Assembly (NCBI GenBank): GCA_015680685.1
Contig: MNCI01023285.1
Span: forward strand, 56,592-120,591
Direction of reading: 5' to 3'
Source: Gnetum montanum
Lineage: Eukaryota > Streptophyta > Gnetopsida > Gnetales > Gnetaceae
Length of the DNA stretch: 64,000 nt
Under the pieces are notes generated by a model. The model saw only the letters and a program-made list of their open reading frames with translations, did not search any database and was not told where the DNA came from. A program made the position numbers and the translations under genes. Shown here in pieces: positions 47,313 to 59,199 of this stretch (the stretch's first letter is position 1; every line of letters begins with the position of its first letter).

Positions 47313-48127
47313 TGGTGAAGACATTAACTCACCTCTTTGATATGTTTTGCATCTTTAGTATTTTTAGGAATCATAGGATCCCTATGTGCATGTTTGAAAT
47401 ACTTGTTTGAGTCATTCATAATATTTTAAAGGTTAGGCATATAACTACAAGGCTATTGCAACTTGCAAGAGGCCATAGTTTATAATCACAAGTGACAATC
47501 TATCATAGCTTATCACATGAGGGAAAATATCTCATGTTTCAAATTCTCTAGTAGAGTATGATATAGTTGTGAGTGTAGGAGATTTGACTCTATGGAGTGT
47601 GAGTCACAATTTATCATAGTCTTAATAGAAAAAATGATCAAAAAATGATAAGATTTATTAGTGCACAGGGTTATGAATTGCAGCCCCATCATAGTCTATG
47701 AGATGTAAGTTACTATAGTCTATAGGCATTTGTAATCTAGAAGAAAAATAAAATTTAAAAAGAAATGAATTTTAAGGGGTAGATGAATAGTTACCTAAGG
47801 CTATATAAGAACCCAAAATATTTCTAAAGTGTCATGGTCCTACCTAAACATAGCATTGGGAGCTCTTTTTAGAAGAAGGATATGTCAATTATTTGGTCCC
47901 TTGGATTGCTTACCTTGAGTATTTGCATTGAGGACCTTTAAGGTGAGAGAAGATTGTATTAGGTCTTGTTCCAAATCCTTGATTGTGATTATACTTCTAG
48001 CATTGTACTTTAATTTTTGACATTAAATAAAGAATTTTTCTTTCTTGTTCATGATTAGTTCTCTTTTGACTCCATTGTGATTGGTTTCTAATGGAATTTG
48101 AGTACTTGTTATGCTTGATTCACATCA
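47313..48127 (+). repeat. 3' LTR of the 10.5-kb gypsy element
   Basis: 815 bp, starting TGGTGAAGACATTAAC and ending CACATCA, matching 37622-38443. The A at 48128 instead of G in the target duplication is a single transition. Confidence 0.82.
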
Positions 48128-48132
48128 AGTCT

Positions 48133-48940
48133 CATCAAGGATTTAAGGCTAATAGAAGAAGAGCTCCTACTAGTACTTCATCTTTAAATCTAATAGAAAG
48201 ATAAAGGCTTGCTCATAATCACTTCATTCAACCTTTACTTGATGGAATAAATGACAAAAATCAAGGTAGAAGTCCTTCACATCCCTCTTACCTTGCTTAA
48301 AATATTTTAGATTCATGATGCTCTCTTATCTATCTTGTTTATTTATAATTTCACTTCAACATGTACTACATCAATGCTTAATCTCTTACCTATTCCTTGT
48401 TTTAGAAAACTAATTCATGGGACTATTTTTCTTACTAAATAAGTCATTTATTTAGATTTAGATTTAGCAATAGATGCATCCAAATTAAAGTTCTTGTTAA
48501 TGGTCTTAAGCTAATTCTTAAACCTACTTCAACTCCACACACAGAAGTTTGGTAGCATCTATAAAGGCTATTGTAAGTCTAATATCATCTTTATGATCTA
48601 GTTTAGAACCCCTTCATGGAGTTGAGAAAGGAGTAATTGATAGAAAACTTGGAGGTCTAGAATAAGGTCTTGGGTTCCTTCTTTTTGGAATCATTAGACT
48701 AGGATATTCTTTTCTCCCATGTGTTAGAAATTTAGCTTTTTGATTCTTACACCAATATCTAGCTCATCATCTTTTTCATCTTGTGGCTTATGCCTAACAT
48801 AAGATGATATATTTTAGAAGTTAGTTTTCATCCAATTATTTTAGTCTATCTACAACCATTTTCAAAGTGCTTTTCATGTCTTCCTTATCTTTATTTAGAG
48901 ATTAAATAGATTTCTTCTTGGGTTTCATGTTCCTAGTTAA
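48133..48940 (-). pseudogene. gag of the older minus-strand gypsy element
   Basis: Minus strand. It probably starts at the ATG near 48930 (MKPKKKSI), about 230 bases after a degenerate primer site. A capsid-like segment KYFKQGKRDVKDFYLDFCH lies near 48220-48300 (gag family form LxQGxxSVxxYxxEF). The frame carries many stops. It continues on the left side of the 37622-48127 insertion, so the insertion lies within gag. Confidence 0.52.
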
Positions 48941-49158
48941 AACAAAAGGAAAATTAAACACCAAATTATAGATCTAGTGGCAATTACATCAAACATCAAT
49001 ACGAGATATTTAGATTTGCAAATATAGGTAACAAGAAAATTATAACTTGTTCTTAATTTAAGAGAATTTAAAGGTACATATGAAATTAACTAAATTAGAC
49101 ATAATAAAATAGTATAAGAATGAATTCATGTCGAACACAACCAAGTTCCCTAACCAAA

Positions 49159-49172
49159 TGCTTTGATATTAA
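49159..49172 (-). other. Degenerate tRNA-iMet primer site
   Basis: Minus strand TTAATATCAAAGCA against TTGGTATCAGAGCA: three differences, all G to A, followed by TTTGGTTAGGGAACTTGG as in related leaders. It sits upstream of the gag remnant at 48133-48940. Confidence 0.48.
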
Positions 49173-50310
49173 GTCGGTAAAGGTCTTAGCTCCACCAATT
49201 TAAATCGACACAATACCAATGCTAATGTAAGCAAATTGGTAAGGAACTACTAGCACCTTCTATGTTATTTACATCAACTAAAAAGATACATGTAGAAATA
49301 AAAATTACATTATGAACTCATATAATCAATCATAAGGACTAGGAAAACTTGATTCCTCTTATAAGTCTTACATAACTATTGCAAAGCTAGATGTTCAAGC
49401 TACTTCATAATCTTCTCTCCTCAAGAACATAATGAAGTCTCTTCCTAGTATGAGTTTGGGCATAGCTCCTCATACATCCTAAAAAATCAATAATAATTTA
49501 TAAATTAATACATGTAGAAAGGAAAATCCAACTAAAAATTCTTTTTGTTAAACATGCATAAATGAAAATATAGAAAATTACAAAGAATAGGACACATAAC
49601 ACAAGACCAAGGGATCTAGGAAATACTTGATTTCAAACAATCAATTCATTACCACATTTAAGCCTATTTTAGGAAAAAATGTCCCACAACCTCTCAAAAT
49701 CTTACCTTAAGAGAATAAAGACCACATAATCCCTTTGAAGCTCAACACATTTGCTCTAAGAGACTTACAATTTGGCTCGAGGCTATTCTCTCAATTAAGG
49801 GACAAGCATACTTAGCCCCAAAAGACCTAAATAAAATTTTCTAATAGTTATTTATAGCCTTTCCCTAAAGCTTGGAACTTTCAAAAATTAAATTTTTTTT
49901 AAAAATTATTTGGTAGCTTGTTACGACTCATACTCCCTCATAGTTATTAGTTCACTATGATTTCCTATGAGTTACACTATTAATGTAATCTTTTTGGGTT
50001 AAATTTTTAAGAGCACTATATTCTCTATGAAAGTGACTACTAGTTACATCTCCATGCACCTACTAGAACCTCTTGTAAGCCACATTCATCCTTGCAGTCC
50101 CAATTTTGAAGGAAAACTTAATTAAAAATCATATTGTAGTCAATTGTGGTAAACTGTAAGCTATAATCTACCAAGTAGTTAATTGTGACTTATTATAAGT
50201 TGCATACAAGTTGTAGTTTCTTATTGAAGACATAAAAATATTTCAAACTAACTATAATTTCATTCTACATGCTTCCTATTACTACCTTTACCTATCAAAA
50301 TAGTACAATT
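49173..50310 (-). other. Probable decayed 5' LTR of the older gypsy element
   Basis: AT-rich sequence with gtcacaatt- and taagttgca-type motifs reminiscent of the LTRs at 37622 and 47313, in the expected position outside the primer site. Ends were not determined and no partner LTR was found. Confidence 0.3.
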
Positions 50311-50314
50311 ACCA

Positions 50315-50536
50315 TTAAAATTGAAGAGGTGTTCCTGTGCTAGCTCTTCCATCCTTCCAATCTTTGCCAACAAATCTCATGCATCGATTGTGAAGACCAA
50401 AAATATTGATAGCTGGAACACCAAGGGATCCATGGCCATACAGTCCTAACACTGCGTTTGTGTGAGGGCTTGCTGAAGTCAAAGATGGGGTGCCTTGAAT
50501 GATCTTGTCGATCAAATAGGAACTTACAAAATGCAA
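50315..50536 (-). other. Open frame of 73 codons, unidentified
   Basis: Minus-strand frame with a natural amino-acid composition (SPHTNAVLGLYGHGSLG, then GKDWKDGRASTGTPLQF) and more GC than its flanks. No stop within 222 bases. I do not recognise it. It could be a captured gene fragment or a chance frame. No splice sites were fixed. Confidence 0.3.
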
Positions 50537-50539
50537 CCA

Positions 50540-52452
50540 GGGTGTAGTGTGGTTAGCTATGATGTTGAGGTGAAACGATGTTAAGGGTTCAAGTAGTGTT
50601 AACAGTGTTAGGAGGGGTGAGTGTAGTCAAGAGTCTCAAGAAGAAAATAAAGGTTTCAACATGCAGGGACTGCCACCCAAGCATGGCTATGCATTAAAAC
50701 AATAGAAAATGCAAGTAGAACACTAAAAATGCAAGTAAAATGCTAAAAATGCAAAAAAAGGAAGAAAGAGAGAATAAAAAAACACCCCAAATGGGGTTGA
50801 GCATAGTTAACTCTTGAAGGGATGAGAAGGTACGCGGTGTACAATAGGCATAGTGGACAGCGTAGTCATAGTCTTAGGAGTGTCTGGCCATGAAGACTAA
50901 TCCTTCACCATGGTGTTAGTGCATGCAGGGTTGCCTACCATGGTGTGAAATGGTTTGTGATGGTATGCAACTTTGCCTCTCTCCAGTTCGCTGGTGTGCC
51001 TTTGGTTTTTTGTTTGTTCAAAATGCCAAAACGCCAATCAACTCAATTTTTTGCCAACTTGCCAACCTTGAATCTTGCCCAATGCTCAAATTTGCCAACT
51101 TGCTAACCCTAAAAATGTTAAGGGCTAGCGTATTTATAGGGCTAGGTTTAGCATGAAATGTAGAGTGTCTTCCATGTGGAAGAGGGGATGGTTGGAGCTA
51201 TGTTGTCATCCAACTATGCTCTCCACTGAGGCTGGTGATGTTGTGCTCTACTGTACTCTACTGGACTCTACAAGGCTGAGAGACTCTGGCTATGCTACCA
51301 AGTGCATGTATATGCACTGAGAGGACCACAATATACCTAAAAAAATGCAAGTTTGGAGACTATGCTTTTTACTATCTTGTGTGGGATTGAGCATAGTTAC
51401 AATTTTGGGGAAAAAAGGGATATAAAAAAGATGCATTTTGCTAACTATGCTTGCTAGAGGTGAGTTAGAGCTGAGCTAAATGCTAGTGCTACATTGTGGA
51501 GGCCTTTGGAGGTTGTTCTGGCTAATTATGCTTAACTACGCTCTAGACTAGGGGAGAGCATAGTCCTACACTTAGAAAAATTTTGCAAAATATGACTATG
51601 TTCTAACTACGCTCTCCACAGGAGGTTAACTATGCTCCCTATTGGGGGTGAGTGTAGTTCCAACACTTATCAAAACTTGTAGAAACTAACTTGTAGTTGA
51701 CTACGCTTAACTACACTTTGGGTTGGTGGAGAGCATAGTCTCAACACTTAGAAAAATCTACAAAAATTGCATGTTCATGCTGACTATGCTTGACTACACT
51801 TTGGGGTAGTGGAGAGTGTAGTCTTAGCACTTAGAAAATTTTGTAGCGGCTAGCTTGACACTTAGAAAAATTTGTAAAATTCTCCTTTGTGTTGACTATG
51901 CTCTGCATGAGGCTGACCACACTCTAGGGCAGTGGAGAACGTAGTTTCAACATTTAGAAAATTTTGTACCTGAGATGTTGAAGTCCAAATTTTGTGGTGT
52001 TTCATTGGCCCCTTCTTATTGACATCTAGAGGAATGGCCTGAGAGGCGTCAAAAAAGAACAAAAAAACACCATAGTGACTTGGCACTAACATTGCTCTTC
52101 AATACATGATCAAATGTCATTGCACCATGCGTAAGAGTGCTATGGGTAGTGGTATGCTAGGAGTAAAAGTTGTAGGTAATGTGCTGGGGGTAGAAGGGAA
52201 GATGAGGTGTGAACATGGTGTCATGAGGTAGGGTTGCAAAGTTAGCATGGTTGATGGTGACCATGACACTAGAGTGGCTTGACCCTAAAAACATTGACCT
52301 CTTGTTGGAGTGCTCATGAGGGAGTTAGTGTGGATTTAGGGCTTGACCAATTGCAAAATTGCAGCATTGTTGGGTTGTTTGAGAATGTGCCCCTACCAAT
52401 TTTTTGTGGGGGTGAACCTATTTTAGGCTTTACATGTTTCTAAATGCTTACT
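50540..52452. repeat. Hairpin-module array around GAGCATAGTC
   Basis: Many variants of ACTATGCTCTCC and GGAGAGCATAGT, often paired as inverted arms. The densest part is about 51430-51970, where units begin near 51699, 51782 and 51894. Each unit consists of gactatgcttgactacac, a G/T-rich loop, ggagagcatagtc, then caacacttagaaaa and ttttgta. The spacing is irregular (83 and 112 bases). No coding frame. It lies downstream of the minus-strand gypsy pol at 53560-57000; the same modules recur on the other side at 57200-58500. Confidence 0.65.
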
Positions 52453-53048
52453 NNNNNNNNNNNNNNNNNNNNNNNNNNNNNNNNNNNNNNNNNNNNNNNN
52501 NNNNNNNNNNNNNNNNNNNNNNNNNNNNNNNNNNNNNNNNNNNNNNNNNNNNNNNNNNNNNNNNNNNNNNNNNNNNNNNNNNNNNNNNNNNNNNNNNNNN
52601 NNNNNNNNNNNNNNNNNNNNNNNNNNNNNNNNNNNNNNNNNNNNNNNNNNNNNNNNNNNNNNNNNNNNNNNNNNNNNNNNNNNNNNNNNNNNNNNNNNNN
52701 NNNNNNNNNNNNNNNNNNNNNNNNNNNNNNNNNNNNNNNNNNNNNNNNNNNNNNNNNNNNNNNNNNNNNNNNNNNNNNNNNNNNNNNNNNNNNNNNNNNN
52801 NNNNNNNNNNNNNNNNNNNNNNNNNNNNNNNNNNNNNNNNNNNNNNNNNNNNNNNNNNNNNNNNNNNNNNNNNNNNNNNNNNNNNNNNNNNNNNNNNNNN
52901 NNNNNNNNNNNNNNNNNNNNNNNNNNNNNNNNNNNNNNNNNNNNNNNNNNNNNNNNNNNNNNNNNNNNNNNNNNNNNNNNNNNNNNNNNNNNNNNNNNNN
53001 NNNNNNNNNNNNNNNNNNNNNNNNNNNNNNNNNNNNNNNNNNNNNNNN
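52453..53048. other. Assembly gap (596 N)
   Basis: Run of N directly beside a minisatellite, which probably caused the assembly break. Open frames spanning it are artefacts. Confidence 0.99.
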
Positions 53049-53089
53049 GTTAGAGTTATACTCACTTGCTTGCTTGTAGAATTATGCAT

Positions 53090-53500
53090 GGCTAACCGCA
53101 AACCTAGTTTAAGGTCTTGGTAGACCATAGCCATACTAGTTTAAGGTCTTAGTAGACCATGGTTTGCTAGTTTATAGTCCCAGTGGATTATTTGTGTCAA
53201 TTTAGCATCATAGTGGATGAATGCTATGCTAATTTAGCATCGTAGTGGGCATGTGCTATGCCAGTTTAGCATCATAGCGGATGTGTGGTGCTAGTTTAGC
53301 ATCATGGCGAATGAACTATTGTGCCAATTTAATGTCATAGAAAATGAGCTACTATGCTAGTTTAACATCGTAGTGGACAAATGGTGTGGGTGCTAGTTTA
53401 ACGTCATATCAGATGAATGTTATGCCAATTTCATGTCATAGTGGACAAATGCTATGCTAGTTTAACATCATAATAGATGCATGCCTACCTTGTTGGATTG
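53090..53500. repeat. Minisatellite, unit about 30-36 bp
   Basis: About eleven degenerate units of gctagtttagcatcatagtg followed by gatgaatgctat, with variants aaggtcttagtagacc and atagtcccagtggatt at the gap side. It starts right after the integrase end of the minus-strand gypsy pol. Unit-like copies also occur at 57055-57130. It probably extends into the gap. Confidence 0.85.
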
Positions 53501-53559
53501 ATGTGTAGTGCTACATGCTAGATGTAGTACGGCTTTAGGCATGAATAATTCACTGGATT

Positions 53560-56500
53560 GACAAACTCATTTCTATCTTAATCAACAAGCTTAAATGCTT
53601 CATTTTCGTAGGCCTTAGTGATCAAGAAAGGCCCTTCCCAGTTGGTTGAGAATTTATCCGTGGGTTCACGAATGGCCTTGAGGACTAGGTCCCTTTTCTT
53701 GATTGGGCACTAATGCTAGTTGTGATGGTGCATTTGCCATTGCTTTTCTTTGCACCATTCAATGTAATCAAGTGTTTGCATGCGCTCCTCATCTATTGAG
53801 TTGAGGTCTATAGTTCTCAACTCATTGTTATAAGCTTCATCAATGAAGTTCAAGAGGATCACTGAGAGTGATGGAACTTGCAATTCGAGTGGAAAAATTG
53901 ATTTAATATAAACAAGGCTGTAAGGCATCATACCTATCATTGTTCGACATGTTGTGTGGTAGGCCCAAAGTGTGTAGACTAGTTGCTCATGCCATCATTG
54001 TTTGCTATTGCTTAGCATTTTCTTGAGAAGGTTGACGGTGACTTTGTTAGTGGCCTCTACTTGGCCATTTGCTTGAGGGTAGTATGGTGATGCAAAGGAA
54101 TGCTTAATGCCAAAGCACTCACAAAAGGCTTTAGTTTTGGCATTGCTAAATTATAGCCAGTTGTTTGTTACTATGGTCATGGGTAAGCTGAAATGGGTCA
54201 CTATGTTATCTAACAAAAATTTGAAAACTTGCTGTGATGTTGTCTTCCTAAAAAGAATAGCCTCAACCAATTTGGTGAAATACTTAGTTGCAGTTATTAT
54301 GAAGTTATGCACTACAGAGGACTTAGGCATTATGGGTTTGATGATGTTCAAGCCCCAATGTTGGAACGACCATGTGATCTACGTTGTGTGCAATTCAGTT
54401 GGTGGCATGTGCATTAGGTTGCAATGTCGTTGATAAATATTACACGTTTTGACCTTCAAGACACAATCATGCTCCATGTAATGCCAATAATTGCCTAACT
54501 ATCTGATTTTGATTGCCATTGACCTAGGTGCTATGTGACCTTCGCATAGTCTGTCATGGACTTGTTCAAAAATTGTTTGCACTTCACTATTGCTAACGTA
54601 GGTTAGCAGTATGCCATTGTAGGATCTACGAAATAACATGTTATCAACCATGATGATGTACTACCATGAACATTTGCATAATACATCTTTTTAAATGGTA
54701 GTTAAATGTTGGAGAGGCTCACCATGTAGAAGGTATGCCTTCATGTCATCATACCACTCTTTTGTGTGGGTTGTGCTTAGTATGGCTATGGATGCAACAT
54801 CAGTGATTTGCCTGATGGACATAGTGTAATCTATCACTAAGGTGGGAAATGCATGGAACATGTTAGGTGTGATGTTTAGGGCTAATGTTGCGGGTGTGTT
54901 GGCTATGACATTTTCATTTTGGGGAATATGTTGGACATTAGTAGTTGCAAAATGTTGAAGAAAGTGCTTTTCCATGTTATAGTAAGGTTGTAAATGTTGA
55001 GCCTTGTAGGTGTAAATTATGAGTCACCTTAGATCACTATGTGTTGGATCCCTAGGTTGCATGTTGCAAGGATACCTCGTTGGAGACCTTCGTACTCCAC
55101 CATGTTGTTAGTACAAGGGAATGCAAAATGATATGTGAAGGGTTGAATCTCCTTGGAGGGAAATGTGATAATGGCAATAGAACTATCCCGTTGGGAGGTT
55201 GAAACTTTGTTGAAATGCAGGAGTGCCTCATAGTTATTGGGCACTTGGCTAATGATATTAACATGCTTGTCTAGGAATTTAGGATTTATGGTTACTTGAT
55301 TGTTTATGGGTGAAGCCGTGAGTTGTGCGGCTATAGCTTGACCTTTTGTTGAGGCTTGCGCAATGTAGTGTAGGTCAAACTCTACTATTATTGCTTTTCA
55401 TCACACAATGTGAGTACTTTTATAGATGTTTTTTGTGATTGCTCAGAGTACATTATTTTTGAAAATGATATTAACTAGACTACAGAAAAGGTAATGCCTC
55501 CACTTCTTTAGGGAGAAGACCAAGGTGAGGCAATGCTTTTCCACATTTTTGTATTTCACTTCATGGGCTACGAATGCATGGCTTAGGTAGTAAACTAGAA
55601 TCTTTGTGCCATCATGTTACTTTTGGCAAAGCAGAGAAGTGATGGATATGCTAAAAGTAGAAAGATATATGTAAAAAACTTTATCTTCTTATGGAGGGTG
55701 AACCAGAAGTAATTGTGCTAGCTCTTGCTTGAGGTTGTCAAATGCTTGTTGGCATTGAGCTATCCACTCGAGGTGGGCTCTTTTCTTGAGTAGATGTTAC
55801 ATTGGTTGTAATTTGTTAGTTAATTGGGTGATAAACCTATGTATGAATTGCAAAATACCTTGCAATCCTCATAGCTTCTTAAGGTTTGCCAATGGTGCTA
55901 AGTTGTTTATGGCCTTAGCCTTGTTAGGGTCTATGCATATTTCTACTTTGGATACTAAAAAACTAAGCATTTGGCCTGTTCTGACACTGAAAACACACTT
56001 GGGGTTTAACCTAAGATCATGTTTTAGACAACATTTAAGCACTAAGTCTACATCATTTGCATGGTTGTGGGCCACTTTGGACTTAACTACGATGTCATCA
56101 ACGTAGTCATTGACCAAGCTTAGCATGGAATTGCTATAGATATATGTCATTGTAGGTTGATACATGCTCCTTCATTTTTGAGTCCAAAAGGCATCATGGT
56201 ATAGCAAAATGTACCCTAGGGGGTCATGAAGGTTGTATTGAGTTGGTGCTTAGGGTTGATCCTAATTTGGTTGTAGCCTGAGAACCCGTCTATGAAGGAT
56301 AATAAGATGTGTCTAGCCATGGTATCAACCATTTGATTGATACTGGGAAATGGAAAGTCATCTTTGATGGTTACCTTATTTAGATCCCAAAAGTCTATGC
56401 AAATGCATATACTTCCATTTTTCTTAGGTACAACTATTATGTTGGAGACCTAGTTTGCATAGTCAATAGCTTGGATGAAACTAGCTTTGTAAAGCTTGGT

Positions 56501-57000
56501 GATTTTGTCATGGACGACGAATGCCATCTTAGGTCTAACCTTGCATGCTTTTTGTTTAATTGGTTTAATGCAGGAATCGAGAATGATGTTGTGTTGAACT
56601 AGTTGAGGATCTAGGCCTAGCATGTCCTCATATGACCATGGAAAGACCTTGATGTTATCATTGAGCACTCTAGCGATGTCTCGAGCATCCTGGGGCTCTA
56701 GTAAGAAGCTTAGTTTTAGCGTTTGTGACCTGCCATTGGGTGTTGTCATAGGGATCTCAAAGAGGGGATCCTTTGTGATGTCCCCTACCTCTAGGTCAAG
56801 AGCCTTGACTAGATGGTCAAGCTAGTTTAGTGGTCCCTCTATGAATGCTATGTACTTGGAATAGGTTGTAGGCTCAAGGTCTAGGCAATGAGTGTTAATG
56901 CATCGCTTGATGTTGCCATGAGGTCTTTTAAGGATCAATGGTGAGAAGATCTACTTTTGCATAGCCATGTCATGTTCCTGGAAAATGAACCAAAAAAACA
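53560..57000 (-). pseudogene. Ty3/gypsy pol: RT, RNase H, integrase
   Basis: Minus strand, in order. RT N-terminus at 56450-56830: WSYEDMLGLDPQLVQHNI, IKPIKQKACKVRPKMA. The RT active site NDYVDDIVVKSK is intact (YVDD at 56094-56105). RNase H at 55030-55250: CTNNMVEYEGLQRGILATC, then VQHIPQNENVIANTPATLAL. The integrase zinc region is EQVHDRLCEGHIAPRSMA. In the integrase core the first two catalytic aspartates are asparagine (WGLNIIKPI, plus 54346-54348; VTNNWL, plus 54163-54165), while the glutamate in NGQVEATNK remains. A C-terminal GPF motif, NWEGPFLITKAYENEAFKL, lies near 53590-53650. Stops are frequent. Gag and protease were not seen upstream. The sequence resembles plant Tat-type gypsy. 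Confidence 0.85.
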
Positions 57001-57054
57001 TCAAGTGACACATATTTTAACGAAGTTAATATGCACAAATAAAGAAGGTAAGCA

Positions 57055-57130
57055 TGTTTGTGCTGGTTTTAGGCCTCGGCAGGCCATGTGTGTGCTAGTT
57101 TTAGGTCTTAGTGGATCATGGATGTGTTAG
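57055..57130. repeat. Minisatellite units, second site
   Basis: Two and a half units: tgctggttttaggcctcggc aggccatg, then tgctagttttaggtcttagt ggatcatg. They match the variants at 53101-53160 on the other side of the gypsy pol. Confidence 0.65.
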
Positions 57131-58735
57131 TCATGTCATTTTGGGGAGGGCTGGCCATGTTTAGGGAGTGGAATTGGCTTGGACATTCATAGGGTAGTGA
57201 AAAATTAAAATTTTTGGCTAAGTATGGATGACTATGCTCTCCACTCAATGTGGAGCATATTCTTGGGTTGGTGAGTCATTAAATGACCCTGAGAGGGTAT
57301 ATAGGTGTGTTTTCACTGTGGGTAAGTTATCATTTTTTTGCTTTCAACTGCAACATCTAGAGCATAGTCTTGCCATTGCTATTGTGCTATTGCTAGTGGA
57401 GAGCATAGTTGGGAAGAATGATGTGTCAGAGTGGACACTTACACCTAGGATTAGTGAACATCACTAAGGGGGAGTGAGCATTGGGCTACCTACCATAGGC
57501 ACATGTGGAGGAGAGGAGGCCTTCGATGTCAGCTAGGTACACCAACTACGCTCTCTCTCTCTTGTTCATTTTTCATCATTTTTGTTGTCCTTGGAAAGGG
57601 TTTGGAAGTGTAGTCTTGTGTTATGCCTTGCCATGACATCATACTAGGGTGATGACTACCACTGTAACACGTTGTTTTAGTCATGGTGGTAGGGAGGATT
57701 TTTGAGTGATGGGGAATTTTGCTAGGTTGTGGGGTTTTGATGTGCATGGGGGTTCTACCATGGATTTTGGGGGTTTGGTTCTAGTGGTAGAGTGAAGGAA
57801 CACTAGGGTTCTTTTTCTTTCTCTTTTTTTTTCTATTTTTTTATTTTTAAGGCCCAAGACATGGCTGTAGGGATGCTAGGGTAGTGGCTGAGGGTAGCCT
57901 ATCGCAAGCAGGGGGAGCGGTAGGGATTTATTCCTATATTTTTTTTTTGAAATTTTTTTGAAGTTTCTAGCACTTGACAAGGGTTTTTGTTTGGTCCTTT
58001 GGGGTTGCACAGGGAGGTGGGGGGTTGGGTGTCATGCACACATAGCATGGTGCAAGTTTGGAGTCATGGATAACACTAAGTGCCATGGCTTAGCTATAGG
58101 GGCCATGGCCGTGGCCAAGCATGCGCATATGTTTCATTTCCCCCCTTTTTTGTGTTTTTTGGTGTTTTTTTCAAGGGCACTAGGGTTGTAGTCAGTCATG
58201 GTGATAAGTAAGGGGGTTAATGTGTGTAGCACCATGGGAGACTATGCTCTTCAAGGCCGTGGGACTACACTCTCCATGCATTGAGAGCATAGTCTGGTAA
58301 GTGTTTGTAGAAATGCCTATGTTGTAAGTGTTTGGAAAAATGTCTTTTTTTTGGGACTATTCTCTCCATGCATTATTAGTGTAGTTGAGGTGGTTCTAAA
58401 TTTAGAAATTTTTTCCCTCTTTAGACTATGCTCTCCTTTGAGGTAGCCTAGAGTTAGAAAAATTTTGCCAAAACTTTGTAAACTATGCATGATGCTAAAC
58501 CTACAAAATGTAACGCTAAGCCTATGAAAATGTGTTGTACCCTAGTGAGTACTAGGCATATCAAATGGATTAGTTAACATACTATACCCATGGGGCCCCA
58601 AAGTCTATTGCTAAAATTAAGAATTTTTTGTTAATGCGTGTTGTATAATGTTAAGTTGCTAAATTACTTTAATAATTTAATGTCAAAATTTGAATCTACA
58701 TATGTATACTAATGCTTTGTTTATTGCTTGGTAGA
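57131..58735. repeat. Hairpin-module region, second site
   Basis: Non-coding, with further GAGCATAGTC/GACTATGCTC modules at about 57230, 57365, 57405, 58240-58294, 58350 and 58425. The clearest hairpin is GACTACACTCTC - CATGCATT - GAGAGCATAGTC at 58263-58294 (10 of 12 arm positions paired). Homopolymer-rich T tracts and G-rich stretches lie between 57780 and 58190. The last 200 bases are AT-rich. Confidence 0.55.
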
Positions 58736-59199
58736 TGCAGGGTGCTGCTATATGAACGAGCCTATTCTTAACATGCCTATGCCAGATATGTAGGTAGGCC
58801 ATCAAGTGGTGCAATTCTAGCTAGGGGCTCGTGAGTTCCTGGAATACTTGTTATAGTAGTTTAGTGTGATCATATGTCACACTTGGCAGTGAGACTACTA
58901 GCACCATCATGGAGACATTGCTGCCTACGGCTAACTAGGACATCCTAAGATTCATCTTAGATGAGCCTGTTACTAGTAGTGATGGGGTAGGTGGTTCAAG
59001 AAGAGGTCCTAAGAGCACTCAACACCTATCCAAGATATGACACATGATGGGGTTTGGTTGCTACAATGAGTGTAACACCATTTTTATTGCAATATAGGTG
59101 CATAACCTGTTCTAGAACCCATTTTGAACTATCTATTGTGCTGGAGGATAAGTGCTTTCATGGTTCTTGCAATGTTTTTTTGATACTAGCTCGTGCTAA
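58736..59199 (+). other. Coding-like debris upstream of the unidentified gene
   Basis: Moderate GC, with an acceptor-like tagatgcag at about 58732-58740. Short frames look coding-like (HLAVRLLAPSWRH near 58875-58920), but no continuous frame or family emerges. Probably part of the same eroded region as 59200-62163. Confidence 0.25.

Larger units (their letters stand above)
37622..48127 (+). mobile_element. 10.5-kb Ty3/gypsy LTR retrotransposon, gag-poor
   Basis: LTRs at 37622-38443 and 47313-48127. The target duplication is GGTCT (37617-37621) and AGTCT (48128-48132), with one transition. A tRNA-iMet primer site lies at 38447-38459 and a polypurine tract at 47299-47312. Only about 350 bases separate the primer site from the protease, so gag is essentially missing. 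Broken protease, RT, RNase H and integrase follow to about 41660. Then comes 5.6 kb of non-coding sequence with an internal 0.8-kb direct repeat. It is inserted into an older minus-strand relative. The RT resembles chromovirus-type plant gypsy RT; no chromodomain was recognised. Confidence 0.85.

Noticed and set aside
52434-53134. Long open frames of 211-229 codons on both strands
   Set aside because: They span the 596-base N gap and contain almost no real sequence.
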